Part shown: positions 53,574-63,018 of the stretch, in pieces | Numbering within the stretch: the first letter of the stretch is position 1 | Layout of the letters: each line of letters begins with the position of its first letter | Origin: Desulfotignum sp. | Lineage (GTDB): Bacteria; Desulfobacterota; Desulfobacteria; Desulfobacterales; Desulfobacteraceae | Length of the DNA: 64,000 bases | NCBI GenBank assembly: GCA_011390635.1 | Contig: JAABSA010000001.1 | Span: 1-64,000, forward strand | Direction: 5' to 3' | Notes under the pieces: generated by a model | Databases searched by the model: none | What the model was told of the DNA's origin: nothing | Seen by the model: only the letters and a program-made list of their open reading frames with translations | Made by a program: the position numbers and the translations under genes

Positions 53574-56500
53574 TCAGGGCACTTGTTCCAGCAGTCTGCC
53601 GGGACTTTTTATGATATCGGTCAACAGGTTCATAAGTCCTTCCCCCACCGCCGAAGGATGCAGCGGGGTAATCACAGGGTCCGTGATGGCACCGGTGGCT
53701 TTTGCTGGAAAAGACACCAGACGGCCGCTGAGAATGGTGTTTACGACCGGAATATACTGAATGATGGTATCAATGGTTTTAAAAGGAGCCACCAGACAGG
53801 TAAGGTCCAGGGTATTTTTAAAGGGAGATATCCGGCCGGAAAAAATAAGGGCCATATTTTCGGCGTCTATGACCGCTTTTTCCAGGTGAATGATCCCTTC
53901 TTTGACCTTCGCTTCCACAAGAAAACTGCGGTATTTGAATCCTTTCTGGGTCATATCCGGCAGATTCAGAATATTGAGTACAGACAGCAGCCGTGAAATC
54001 AGTGTCATTTTATAAATCCGTCCATTTTGGGATGTAAAAGTGATCTTGCCGTTTACATTGTTTTGGAACGAATGAACCAACCCCTCTGCAGTAAGATCGG
54101 CCACAAAAGAATAGGTGCCGTCCATCAGGTGCCGGTCCGGGAAAAGACAAGAAAGCACAGGTTCGAGATTTTTTTTGTCTGTGGCCTGGATGGTGGCATA
54201 GCCGGTGCCCCGGATGCCGGCATGTGCCTGGCCAAATGCTGTATGACCTGAAATGGTAAGGCCGCATACATCAGCAGAAACCAATTGAATGTCGGTTGTC
54301 TGCAGGTCATATGCAACAACAGCCGCTATGTCGGAAAAAGTATAATTGTGATATACCATGCTGCCGGCGGTTAAGCCAACAGGTGTCTGATCCGGCAACA
54401 GCTGGTATTTCGGTATCTTTTTTGCGCCCAATGCAGACACCAGCGGTTCCAGATAAAGTCGTTGCGTGTCAATGTGCAGTTTGGATTGATCATCCGTATA
54501 TATTTTTATGGGAATCCCACTGTTCAAGGTAATGAGACGTTTGTGGAGCAAAGAATCCGTAATTGTCATGGCAAAAAGGGTTCTCGTATCCAGGTATCCT
54601 TCAAACCGGACCAGGGGCTTGTCAGTATCTCTGATAACCATGATCATTGCATCTGTCAAGGAACCGTCTTTCAGTACAACCTTTTGTGGTTTCAGATCCT
54701 GGAGGGTATTGCCCTTCAGTTCTAAAGAAAGCCGGGTTTTTGATGCAAACAGCAAAGATCCGGCAATGGTACTGCTTTCTTTGGAAATATGCACCGTACC
54801 ATTTTCCAGAGTCAAGGGCATGGTGATACTGGCTGCCTGTTCAGATTCCAATACATGGGATAACCAGTTTAGATCAGAAATAACCGCCGTAAGGTCTTTA
54901 GTTGAAATGGATGCTTCAGATATGGTGAATCGGCCGGACAAATGTTGAATCTCTCTGGATGCCGGAGAAATTCCTGCCTGGATGTCATGGCCTGATCCAG
55001 ACAGGTTCCAGGTCCATTGGTCCGGTTCAAAGGCAGGTCCCTTGAATTGAAGCTGGTCAACCAGCAATCTGCCCTGTACATATGCAACCGGCCCCATAAC
55101 ATCTTTGATTTCTTCCAGGAATCGGTCCTGGGACAGAATATCCGCAATGCTGACACCAATGGTTTTGGCGGACAAGGTTACCCATGCATTTTTGGTAAGA
55201 TCCACCTGTGCGGTAACACCTGTCAAAGGATTGGTGCCGATATGGCCTGAAAAATCAGTTAATAAAACCTGGTTGTCCGTATATGCAAATCGGCCTTTGG
55301 AAATACTTATGGGAAATGGGATGCGGTCATAATATCCAGAGCCGGAAAAAGGATCGACCGCCACAGAGACGGTCAGCTCTTTTTGTCCTTTTTTTCTGGC
55401 CAGATCAAGGCGGGTATCAACCTGTCCCTGAACCTGGCTTACACGGTCCAGTTCTCTGGCAAGCAGGGTTCCGGGCAGAAGAGAGATCAGAATACCGGGT
55501 ACTTCCGATAAGTCCACATTCAGATCAAATGTTCCCGTAAACGGGATGTCCTTGTGGTTCATCAGATCAATGTCAAGCTGACCCTGGCGGATACGGCTGT
55601 TGCCCACCTTGCCCTGGTGGGCGGTTATTTCAAGCACGCCTTTGGTAATCTGTGCACTGCCGTTTACATCTTCGGTAAAAATATGCGTTTCCGGTATTTT
55701 GATCACAGCATTTTTGGCACTTCCTGTAAGCACCATCTGTTTTGGATCAAACAACGATGTCGCAGACCTGCCCTGGAATTTTAAGGAAACACTGGATGCC
55801 GTTCCCTGGCGCAGTATATCGAACAATTGTGACACCACCGGATTTTTTGGGGCTATTGCCAGGCTGGTTTGCCGAGCCTGGGCCAGGTCAATATCATTTC
55901 CCGAAAAAATGACGGCTGTTTTCTGGCGGATTCTGTCATCTGAAAATTCCATGGATACACGAGAAGCGGGATAATCAAAATGTACCGGTTCAAGACGTAA
56001 AAACAGGTGGTCACTGGAACCGCTGAACAGTAAATTCAGCTTCTTGCCGGCAATTGTTTTGTCTGGAAGCTTATCTGACAGGATCAAAAATTGTTCCATT
56101 GTAAGATTCCCGGTAAAACCTGACTGTGCATTCAGCTGGATGTTCAGGTTCGCTCCGGAAGATGCAAGCGTATCCAAAGGAAAATTTTCATAGGGGAAAA
56201 ATTGGGGGATGTCCTTTTTTTTGATGTGTATGTCCCGAATTCTCATATCGCACTGCATGTTCTGGTCGGATTGTGAAAGAATGAGGGTTCCTGCAAGGGA
56301 CGTAAAAAAACGGGTTCTGCCATTTTGTAAAACCAGTTCAATGTTTTTCTGGTTATCAGCCAGCAGGGCAAACAATCTGCTTACCTGGTTTTGGGGAAAT
56401 TGAAAAGAAACTGCATTTTGCAAACGATCCCGGGTGGCATCGGCATCAGGGGTGAAACGGATATCCATGTCTTGCAGTAGAATTTTTGAAGCAATTACCC

Positions 56501-56792
56501 TGCCGCGCAGCATTTGTGCCATATCCAGTTGTATCTGCATGGCATTGATATGAATGCCCATTGTCCGTGTCAGCGGCAGATCTGCTGCCTGCAGCCGCAT
56601 CCCTGGATGGGGAAACACTGTGAACACCATCTGCTCAGGCCTAAGAACAGCGCCGGTTTTTTTTTCAATGAAGGTTGCGATCCGATCTTTGATATACCGG
56701 GAATTGAGGGCAGGCTCAAGTATAAAAAGTGCTGCCACAGCCAGGGTAATGAGGCAGGCAGCAGCATATATGGCACCCCGCATTTTTACCAT
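53574..56792 (-). CDS. AsmA-like protein (bridge-like lipid transport family)
   Basis: A 1072-residue envelope protein. A single N-terminal membrane anchor (AAACLITLAVAALFILEP, residues 9-28) is followed by an AsmA N-terminal-like segment (YIKDRIATFIEKKTGAVL) and a very long stretch of beta-strand repeats, then an AsmA-C-like module (GTYSFVADLTAEGLVHSFQNNVNGKITFTSQNGRIYKM; NLPDMTQKGFKYRSFLVEAKVKEGIIHLEKAVIDAENMALIFSGRI) and an amphipathic C-terminus. This matches the AsmA/TamB/YhdP superfamily, thought to ferry phospholipids to the outer membrane. Its start overlaps the prc stop by seven bases, and the stop is two bases from the thioesterase start; strong operon linkage. Confidence 0.88.
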   Translation of the reverse strand: MVKMRGAIYAAACLITLAVAALFILEPALNSRYIKDRIATFIEKKTGAVLRPEQMVFTVFPHPGMRLQAADLPLTRTMGIHINAMQIQLDMAQMLRGRVIASKILLQDMDIRFTPDADATRDRLQNAVSFQFPQNQVSRLFALLADNQKNIELVLQNGRTRFFTSLAGTLILSQSDQNMQCDMRIRDIHIKKKDIPQFFPYENFPLDTLASSGANLNIQLNAQSGFTGNLTMEQFLILSDKLPDKTIAGKKLNLLFSGSSDHLFLRLEPVHFDYPASRVSMEFSDDRIRQKTAVIFSGNDIDLAQARQTSLAIAPKNPVVSQLFDILRQGTASSVSLKFQGRSATSLFDPKQMVLTGSAKNAVIKIPETHIFTEDVNGSAQITKGVLEITAHQGKVGNSRIRQGQLDIDLMNHKDIPFTGTFDLNVDLSEVPGILISLLPGTLLARELDRVSQVQGQVDTRLDLARKKGQKELTVSVAVDPFSGSGYYDRIPFPISISKGRFAYTDNQVLLTDFSGHIGTNPLTGVTAQVDLTKNAWVTLSAKTIGVSIADILSQDRFLEEIKDVMGPVAYVQGRLLVDQLQFKGPAFEPDQWTWNLSGSGHDIQAGISPASREIQHLSGRFTISEASISTKDLTAVISDLNWLSHVLESEQAASITMPLTLENGTVHISKESSTIAGSLLFASKTRLSLELKGNTLQDLKPQKVVLKDGSLTDAMIMVIRDTDKPLVRFEGYLDTRTLFAMTITDSLLHKRLITLNSGIPIKIYTDDQSKLHIDTQRLYLEPLVSALGAKKIPKYQLLPDQTPVGLTAGSMVYHNYTFSDIAAVVAYDLQTTDIQLVSADVCGLTISGHTAFGQAHAGIRGTGYATIQATDKKNLEPVLSCLFPDRHLMDGTYSFVADLTAEGLVHSFQNNVNGKITFTSQNGRIYKMTLISRLLSVLNILNLPDMTQKGFKYRSFLVEAKVKEGIIHLEKAVIDAENMALIFSGRISPFKNTLDLTCLVAPFKTIDTIIQYIPVVNTILSGRLVSFPAKATGAITDPVITPLHPSAVGEGLMNLLTDIIKSPGRLLEQVP

Positions 56793-58858
56793 GCATATCC
56801 CTGCTCTCTTGCAAGGGGGATAAAATCTGCCATGATCCTCTGGGCCTGTTGTAGAATGATATCCTTGTAACCATTGATTTTTGCATCCCGGGCTTCAAGG
56901 GTATCAATGGGATCCTTTCCTGAAGCCACCAGATATTCGTTTTCAATCTCAAGTTCAGCTTGTTCCTGCAAAGCACGTTTCTGGCGCCTTTTTTCGATAT
57001 TCAAAGACAGATCCGTTTCCTGTCCCAGCCGGGTTGTCAATTCCAGCTGCTTTTTAAGATAGATCATGCCTGGATCACGGCTGATCCTGTCTTGGTATTG
57101 CCGGGTCAAAGGATCATACAAAGGGGTCAATGGCGGATAGGCCTGATATTGGATGCCGGGAATCGCATCCCAGAGAAGGGCTCCGTCCAGAGAGCTTTCA
57201 CCGGTATCTTCCAGCTTATAGATTCGGGGAAAAAAAATATCGGGCAGCACTCCCCGGTGCTGGGTGCTTTCCCCGGAAACCCTATAGAATTTGGCGGAGG
57301 TAAGTTTGAGTTTTCCCTCCCCAACAGGCTTGAGTTCCTGCACCGTACCTTTGCCAAAACTTGTGGTCCCCACCACCAATCCACGGTGATAATCTTTGAT
57401 GGCTCCGGCAAAAATCTCAGAGGCAGATGCACTCATCCGGTTGATCAATACCAGCATCGGGCCGGTATACTGGATGGATGGGTCCTCATCATAGAGCCGG
57501 TTCACCTGGTTTTTGGTTCTGATCTGAACCGTTGGCCCTGAGGTGAGAAAAAGCCCTGTCAGATCATTTGCTTCCTTCAGGGATCCCCCGCCATTGTCCC
57601 TCAGATCCACGATCAGGCCGTCAATATGTTCTTCCTGAAGTTCAAACAGCAGTTTTTTTACATCCATGGTGGTGCTTTTATAGGCTTTGTCGCCCCTGTG
57701 ATAGGCTTCAAAATCAATATAAAAATTGGGGATTTCAATGATTCCTATGGTAACTTCCCCTTGTTGTGAAGAAAGGGTGATAACCTGCTTTTTTGCAGCC
57801 TGTTCTTCCAGTTTCACTTTTTCGCGTTTGATACTGATGGTGGCGGTGGAATCCGTTTTTTTGGCTGGAATGATTTTTAACCGCACATAGGTGTTTTTGG
57901 GTCCCCGGATCAATTTCACCACTTCATCAATGCGCTGGCCAATGGTATCTTTTATCTCGCCGTTTTTTCCCTGGCCCACACCGATAATCTTGTCGCCGGG
58001 CATCAGCAGATTGGATTTGTCAGCAGGGCCTTTGGGGATCAGGCGCAGTACTTTGGTATATTCGTATTCCGTTTGCAATACCGCACCGATTCCTTCCAGA
58101 GAAAGGCTCATATGGATATCAAAATCCTCTGACACCCGGGGTGGGAAATACTGGGTATGGGGATCAAAACTTTCTGTGACACTGTTCATAAACAATTGAA
58201 ATACATCATTGGTATTGGTCTGGGACAGCCGGCTCAGGCGGCTGGCATAGATTTTTTCGAGTGTGTCAGTTATGTCTGAATGCTTCTGGTTGTCCAGTTT
58301 CAGGGTAATAATATGGTTAAGCAGCTCTTTTTTCCATAAAGTCTGCAGGTTTTCAAAAGACTGCTGCCAGGACCGCTGTTTATTGTTAATAACCAGGGAA
58401 TGCTGTGTATGCAGATCCATGTCTGTTTCCCATGTCTTTATCAACGACAGGACATATTCCAGCCGCTGGGTGGCCCGGTGATGGTACAGATTGTAAATGT
58501 CATAGGCAAATGAGAGGTTCCCTTTTTTAAGGTCTTTCTCAAACCGGTACCCGGATAAATTGAGCCGATCCAGATCTTTTTGGGTGAACAGTTGTCTGGA
58601 GGGATCCAAAAGGGTGATATACCGATCAAAAATCTGCGCTGACAGGACGGTGTCCATATGCTTGCCCAGATAGTGGTCACGCTCCAGGGCCGCTACGATC
58701 TTGACACATTGAATCATATGGGTTGTTTTGGGGGCCATGGTAACCTGATCGGCCAATACCGTGGTACATAAAACAGACAAGAGCACAAATATACCAAGGG
58801 TAATGATTCGTCCCTTACCAGACAGTTTTTTCAATGTATATGACACATAATTACGCAC
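56786..58858 (-). CDS. prc: Carboxy-terminal processing (tail-specific) protease, S41 family
   Basis: A 690-residue protease with signal anchor (IITLGIFVLLSVLCTTVLA, residues 19-37), an N-terminal helical domain, a PDZ domain (GIGAVLQTEYEYTKVLRLIPKGPADKSNLLMPGDKIIGV) and the S41 catalytic domain with the Ser-Lys dyad: Ser478 in NRMSASASEIFAGA and Lys503 in FGKGTVQ, 25 residues apart as in E. coli Prc. The DUF3340-like C-terminal domain marks it as the long Prc type that trims cell-wall enzymes and lipoproteins. The GTG at 58858 has GAGGA about nine bases upstream; the frame is open up to a TTG at 58888, giving ten more residues. Overlaps rbgA by eight bases. Confidence 0.93.
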   Translation of the reverse strand: MRNYVSYTLKKLSGKGRIITLGIFVLLSVLCTTVLADQVTMAPKTTHMIQCVKIVAALERDHYLGKHMDTVLSAQIFDRYITLLDPSRQLFTQKDLDRLNLSGYRFEKDLKKGNLSFAYDIYNLYHHRATQRLEYVLSLIKTWETDMDLHTQHSLVINNKQRSWQQSFENLQTLWKKELLNHIITLKLDNQKHSDITDTLEKIYASRLSRLSQTNTNDVFQLFMNSVTESFDPHTQYFPPRVSEDFDIHMSLSLEGIGAVLQTEYEYTKVLRLIPKGPADKSNLLMPGDKIIGVGQGKNGEIKDTIGQRIDEVVKLIRGPKNTYVRLKIIPAKKTDSTATISIKREKVKLEEQAAKKQVITLSSQQGEVTIGIIEIPNFYIDFEAYHRGDKAYKSTTMDVKKLLFELQEEHIDGLIVDLRDNGGGSLKEANDLTGLFLTSGPTVQIRTKNQVNRLYDEDPSIQYTGPMLVLINRMSASASEIFAGAIKDYHRGLVVGTTSFGKGTVQELKPVGEGKLKLTSAKFYRVSGESTQHRGVLPDIFFPRIYKLEDTGESSLDGALLWDAIPGIQYQAYPPLTPLYDPLTRQYQDRISRDPGMIYLKKQLELTTRLGQETDLSLNIEKRRQKRALQEQAELEIENEYLVASGKDPIDTLEARDAKINGYKDIILQQAQRIMADFIPLAREQGYAW

Positions 58859-59696
58859 TGTTTTTTTCCTCATCATTTGGTGTTTCAAGGCTGATTCTGC
58901 CGATTTTTCCTGCCCGAAGATCCCGTATCAGGATTTCAGAGGCTTTTTGATAATTGACCTGGCCTTTGGCTTTCAGACACCCTCTTGCAGTACCGATACG
59001 TTCAATCAGATCTGTTTCATCATCGGGCAGGCGGTCTAAAAAACTGTACCGGGCCAGCAGCAGATCCGGATACCGTTCCATAAGAAGCGTTGCTGCAAAA
59101 AAAGCGATATCATGATAATCCACGGCCGTATCGGAAATCGCACCGCTGACAGCCAGGGCATAGGCCCGGTGCACAGGTTCGATAACCGGCCAGAGAATTC
59201 CGGGGGTATCGTATATATCGATATTGTTTTTCAGGCTGGTTCTCTGCTGATGCCGGGTTATTGCCGGAACATTTCCGGTTCTGGCAATTTTTTTGCCGGC
59301 CAGCGTATTCAACAGGGTTGATTTTCCGGTATTGGGTATCCCCACTACCATGATTTTGAGTTTCCGTGCCCGATTTCGCTGCATTTTCTGTACACAATAA
59401 TCAAGGGCACCAAGTGCAAGGGTTTTATCTGTCGCATTAATGGCAACGGCGCGGATATTTTGTTCTTTTTGAAAATAGGTCACCCAACTGTCGGTAATAA
59501 CAGGATCTGCCAGATCAATTTTGTTGAGAATTTTTACCCGGTTTTTATTCCGGCATAATTTGTCAACCAGAGGATTTTCACTTGCCCTTGGAATTCTGGC
59601 ATCCAAAATTTCCAGTATGGCATCAACTTTTGCAACAGATTTTTGCAATAATTTTTGTGTTTCCAGCATATGGCCGGGGAACCATTGTATGTTCAT
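58851..59696 (-). CDS. rbgA: Ribosome biogenesis GTPase YlqF/RbgA
   Basis: A 281-residue circularly permuted GTPase involved in 50S subunit maturation. Permuted motif order is visible: G4 NKID (58-61), then G1 GIPNTGKST (119-127), G3 DTPG (163-166), which is diagnostic of the YlqF/YawG family; the N-terminal MNIQWFPGHMLETQKLL is also characteristic. The C-terminal helical domain ends in RDLRAGKIGRISLETPNDE. It is common in Gram-positive bacteria and present in several deltaproteobacteria. It precedes prc by an eight-base overlap (stop inside the GTG region), so prc translation is coupled. Confidence 0.93.
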   Translation of the reverse strand: MNIQWFPGHMLETQKLLQKSVAKVDAILEILDARIPRASENPLVDKLCRNKNRVKILNKIDLADPVITDSWVTYFQKEQNIRAVAINATDKTLALGALDYCVQKMQRNRARKLKIMVVGIPNTGKSTLLNTLAGKKIARTGNVPAITRHQQRTSLKNNIDIYDTPGILWPVIEPVHRAYALAVSGAISDTAVDYHDIAFFAATLLMERYPDLLLARYSFLDRLPDDETDLIERIGTARGCLKAKGQVNYQKASEILIRDLRAGKIGRISLETPNDEEKNSA

Positions 59697-59728
59697 GGGA
59701 AAATTCTTTTTGTTTTTTTAAAATGACG

Positions 59729-60490
59729 TTACTGTAACTGGTCAACCAGAAAAGGGGCAAGGTGTTGATTGGCGGCTATTACGCCGTTTTCAGGAAAATG
59801 GGTTTCCCCGTTGAAGTCAGATACAGTGCCACCGGCTTCTGTAACTACCAGTATTCCTGCGGCAACATCATACACATTAAGGTTCATTTCCCAAAATCCG
59901 TCCAGTTTGCCGCACGCCACATAACACAGATCAATGGCGGCGGACCCGCACCGCCGGATATCCCTCAACCGGGGAACAATCCGGTTAAAATGCACCAGAT
60001 TATTGTGTTCAAGTCCCGCACGAAGGCAGGCAAATCCTGTGGCCATAACCGCATTTTCCATGGCTCTGGTGTCCGAAACCCGGATGGGCCGGTCATTAAA
60101 AAATGCCCCCTTGTCCTTTTGTGCATAAAACAATTGTCCCAGGGCCGGGGCAAATACCCCGCCCAGAATAGTTTCACCAGCTTTTTCCAGGGCAATGCTT
60201 ACCGCATAATACGGCTGTCCATGAAAAAAAGAGGTTGTGCCATCAATGGGATCTATGATCCAGAGAAATTCTCCTGTGGTACCGGACCGGCCGGATTCTT
60301 CCCCTAAAATGCCGTGGGCCGGAAACCGGGACTGGATCTGCCGGGTAATGAATGCCTCCACATTTTTGTCCGTGGCAGTGACCAGGTCTTTTCTGCTTTT
60401 AAATGCAAGATCATCTATGGTCAGATGTTCTTGTTCTGCCAGGCAGATATCACCGGCCCGGGTGATGATGTCTTTTAAAAAGGACAGCAT
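59729..60490 (-). CDS. suhB: Inositol monophosphatase family protein (SuhB-like)
   Basis: A 253-residue Mg-dependent phosphatase. The family motifs are all present: metal ligand Glu in LGEESGRSG, the WIIDPIDGTTSFFHGQPYYAVSIAL core (Asp-Pro-Ile-Asp-Gly-Thr), and the C-terminal YDVAAGILVVTEAGGTVSDFNG. Enzymes of this type hydrolyse inositol phosphates, fructose bisphosphate or phosphoadenosine phosphate; E. coli SuhB also assists rRNA antitermination. The ATG at 60490 is favoured over the TTG at 60502. It is 32 bases upstream of rbgA and probably leads the operon. Confidence 0.93.
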   Translation of the reverse strand: MLSFLKDIITRAGDICLAEQEHLTIDDLAFKSRKDLVTATDKNVEAFITRQIQSRFPAHGILGEESGRSGTTGEFLWIIDPIDGTTSFFHGQPYYAVSIALEKAGETILGGVFAPALGQLFYAQKDKGAFFNDRPIRVSDTRAMENAVMATGFACLRAGLEHNNLVHFNRIVPRLRDIRRCGSAAIDLCYVACGKLDGFWEMNLNVYDVAAGILVVTEAGGTVSDFNGETHFPENGVIAANQHLAPFLVDQLQ

Positions 60491-60653
60491 GGATTTTTCC
60501 AATATGATTTGGGTTGATTTTCTATTGAATTATGGCATATCAAAGATAAATTGAAAAGGCAAAATGTCCAGAGAATGTGACCGGCAATTGACTTTTCATC
60601 CCTGATCTGCAATGATGACATCTGTTTGCGTTAATGAATTTTTACAGGTGTTT

Positions 60654-61754
60654 ATGCGACATACAGTTTTCATATCTGCTGTCTGGGTGGTACTGTGTAC
60701 GGTGCTGCTTTTTTCCAACCCCGCAGGCGCTGAACAAAATGCTTCCGCCTTGGAACCCATTCCGTCACTTATTCAGAGCATCCGGTTTCCAGAAGATATT
60801 GTTTTTTGCAATACCCGGGTACCCCTTGAAAAACCCCATGTCAGGGCAGAACTGGAAAAAGCAATGCTTCTGGCATTATGGAACAGACCCCAGGTAATCT
60901 TGTGGATAAAACGTGCTGCAATGCTTTTTCCCCATATCCAGCAGATACTGGCCCAGGAAAAGATGCCGGATGACCTCAAATATGTACCGGTCATAGAAAG
61001 CGCTCTCAGGCCGCATGCCAGATCTTCCGCCCATGCCGTAGGGTACTGGCAGTTTTTGAAAAATACAGGCCTGCGGTATGGATTGCGCATTGACGACCAG
61101 GTGGATGAACGCCGCAATATTTTTACATCAACCCGGGCTGCCAGTCTTTATTTGAAAAAGCTGTTTGATGAATTCGGCTCTTTTCCTCTGGCTTTATCTG
61201 CCTACAACATGGGAGAGCACGGGCTTGCTGTTGAAATTGATGCCCAGCAGACACGGCAGTATTTTGATCTGTATCTGCCCATTGAAACGCAGCAGTATAT
61301 ATACAAAATCATTGCCGCCAAATTAATACTGGAACATCCTGGAAAATATGGATTTGATCTGGAACCTCAGGATCTGTATCCGGTGTTTACTTTTTCCCGG
61401 CTCAATTTCACATCAGACAACCGAATCCCCCTGGTTCTCATTGCACAGGCTGCAGGCATTTCTTTTAAGACCCTTAAAGACATGAATCCGGAGATCAGGG
61501 GATATTATCTTTTTCCGGGTCAGACAACACTGCTGGTTCCAAAGGGCCATGAAAAAGATTTCAACACGCGGTTTGCTGATGTGTATGAAATGTGGCAAAG
61601 CCAGGAGAATAACCGGATTCATGTGGTAAAACCCGGTGAAAGTCTGATCAGTATTGCCAAAAATTATAAGATGCCCCTGGCTTCTCTGCTGCGGATCAAT
61701 AATATCTCTTTACATAAAGTGATCCATCCAGGGGACAGGCTGGTGGTCAAATAG
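60654..61754 (+). CDS. Lytic transglycosylase with LysM domain (MltD-like)
   Basis: A 366-residue periplasmic enzyme cleaving peptidoglycan glycan strands to 1,6-anhydro ends. A signal peptide (HTVFISAVWVVLCTVLLFSNPAGA) ends near residue 26. The SLT domain shows the catalytic Glu115 in YVPVIESALRPHARSSAHAVGYWQF, LRIDDQVDERRNIFTSTRAASLYL and ALSAYNMGE, typical of MltD-type family 1D enzymes. A single C-terminal LysM repeat (HVVKPGESLISIAKNYKMPLASLLRINN) anchors it to the wall; E. coli MltD has two. The ATG at 60654 gives a good signal peptide; an upstream in-frame ATG at 60612 would not. Divergent from suhB. Confidence 0.92.
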   Translation: MRHTVFISAVWVVLCTVLLFSNPAGAEQNASALEPIPSLIQSIRFPEDIVFCNTRVPLEKPHVRAELEKAMLLALWNRPQVILWIKRAAMLFPHIQQILAQEKMPDDLKYVPVIESALRPHARSSAHAVGYWQFLKNTGLRYGLRIDDQVDERRNIFTSTRAASLYLKKLFDEFGSFPLALSAYNMGEHGLAVEIDAQQTRQYFDLYLPIETQQYIYKIIAAKLILEHPGKYGFDLEPQDLYPVFTFSRLNFTSDNRIPLVLIAQAAGISFKTLKDMNPEIRGYYLFPGQTTLLVPKGHEKDFNTRFADVYEMWQSQENNRIHVVKPGESLISIAKNYKMPLASLLRINNISLHKVIHPGDRLVVK

Positions 61755-61929
61755 GGGAATCGGTGCTGGTTTTCGGACCAGGAGATTCATCCGGGTCATC
61801 TTTTTTGGTTTTTTGCTGTTTTTTTAAACACATCCGGTCCTCCCGAATGATGGCACAAAGCTTGGGATTATGCAGTTCTCTGCAGGTTGAGTGATTGTAC
61901 AGGGGGCATTCAGGATGTTGTTTGGACAT
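61747..61929 (-). CDS. 60-residue Cys-containing small protein
   Basis: A small soluble protein with four cysteines (Cys8, Cys16, Cys25, Cys34) in its first 35 residues and a charged, Pro/Ser/Thr-rich tail. The pattern HPECPLYNHSTCRELHNPKLCAIIREDRMCLKK could bind a metal ion or form disulfides. AAGGAA lies seven bases before the ATG, which supports reality. It overlaps the transglycosylase stop by eight bases on the opposite strand. No family recognised; the 125-base gap to the next minus-strand gene holds nothing clear. Confidence 0.6.
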   Translation of the reverse strand: MSKQHPECPLYNHSTCRELHNPKLCAIIREDRMCLKKQQKTKKDDPDESPGPKTSTDSPI

Positions 61930-62054
61930 GACGGTTCCTTATGTCAATGGGTGGTCCGGCAGATAATGCAGGTATACCCCAATTTGCGTAAGAGTTCAAC
62001 CCAATTTTCCGTAAGATCCGGGGCAATCGCAGGTAACATCCTTGCCCAACAAGG

Positions 62055-62978
62055 TTACTGGGTAAGGGTATCTTCAGATATGGTGTCAGTGACAGGAACT
62101 GCTGTGTCCAAAAGGGGGTCGGCTTTTGGGTCACTGGATTCGCCTGGTTGCTTTTTAGATTGGTTATCCAGCAAAGGCACGGCAGAAGGGACAGGCATTT
62201 CCATTTTTTTCTGCAGATCTGAAATGGCTTTATTCAAGACGCTTTCCAGGCCTGCAAACCGCTGGGCAAGTTCCTTGCGGGTCATGATCTGATTTTCCAC
62301 ATTTTTGATCTGTTTGTCCAGAAGACTCAGATTCTTTTGCATCGTCTGAAAATCGACAATACGGGCATTTATGGTTTCTTCGAAAGATGATATTTCCTTT
62401 TCCAGGTCCCGGGATATCTTTTCAAACTGTTCCTGATTCTCCTGCATCGCTGCCAGAAGTGATGCATTGATACGCTCCATTTGTTCCACATTGGTTTTGT
62501 TCTGGGCCGCATTGTTTCGGATCCGCTGGTCATGCTTTGCCATTGCTGTATCCAGCCGTGCGATGCTGTTGTCCAAAGTGGTCACATCGACTTTGGATGC
62601 AATGAGTTTTGCCATCTGACTTTCCAGAGATGACAGTTTTTTCTCCAGTAACGGCAGCTTTTCATCCAGATAAAACTGGTTTTTTGCGATTCTCACATCC
62701 AGGGCATTGAGTTTTTCTTCAGACTGGTGGATGAGGTGTTCCACCTGATTTGTTTTGGAAATATCCGCATCCACCACCTGGTCCTTGATGTCAAGATAAA
62801 TGAAAAACAGCACAACACCGATGAGCACCGGAAGCATCACCGAAATAATGGTGACCCGGTTGGACAATTTATCTATCTTTAAGGTATTGAGTTCCTGAAG
62901 ATACGAAGAAGACGCAATACTGTCACCGTCTTCTTCAGACAGATCAGATGCATTGCTGCGAAAGTCTTTCAGACCCAT
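62055..62978 (-). CDS. Membrane-anchored coiled-coil protein
   Basis: A 307-residue protein with a cytoplasmic N-terminus of about 42 residues, one membrane helix (residues 43-62: TIISVMLPVLIGVVLFFIYL), and a long coiled coil from about 75 to 260 (e.g. LEKKLSSLESQMAKLIASKVDVTTLDNSIARLD), ending in a Pro/Ser/Asp-rich disordered tail. No enzyme motif is seen. Such proteins often act as scaffolds in division or envelope assembly. AAGGAGAG precedes the ATG. It follows guaA on the same strand by 40 bases and may be cotranscribed with it. Confidence 0.75.
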   Translation of the reverse strand: MGLKDFRSNASDLSEEDGDSIASSSYLQELNTLKIDKLSNRVTIISVMLPVLIGVVLFFIYLDIKDQVVDADISKTNQVEHLIHQSEEKLNALDVRIAKNQFYLDEKLPLLEKKLSSLESQMAKLIASKVDVTTLDNSIARLDTAMAKHDQRIRNNAAQNKTNVEQMERINASLLAAMQENQEQFEKISRDLEKEISSFEETINARIVDFQTMQKNLSLLDKQIKNVENQIMTRKELAQRFAGLESVLNKAISDLQKKMEMPVPSAVPLLDNQSKKQPGESSDPKADPLLDTAVPVTDTISEDTLTQ

Positions 62979-63018
62979 TAATTATCTCTCCTTTTGCATC
63001 CCCGGCATGCTGATATCC

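Noticed and set aside
61910-62134. Minus-strand 74-residue frame
   Set aside because: Overlaps both the Cys-protein gene and the coiled-coil gene and lacks a ribosome binding site and family similarity.
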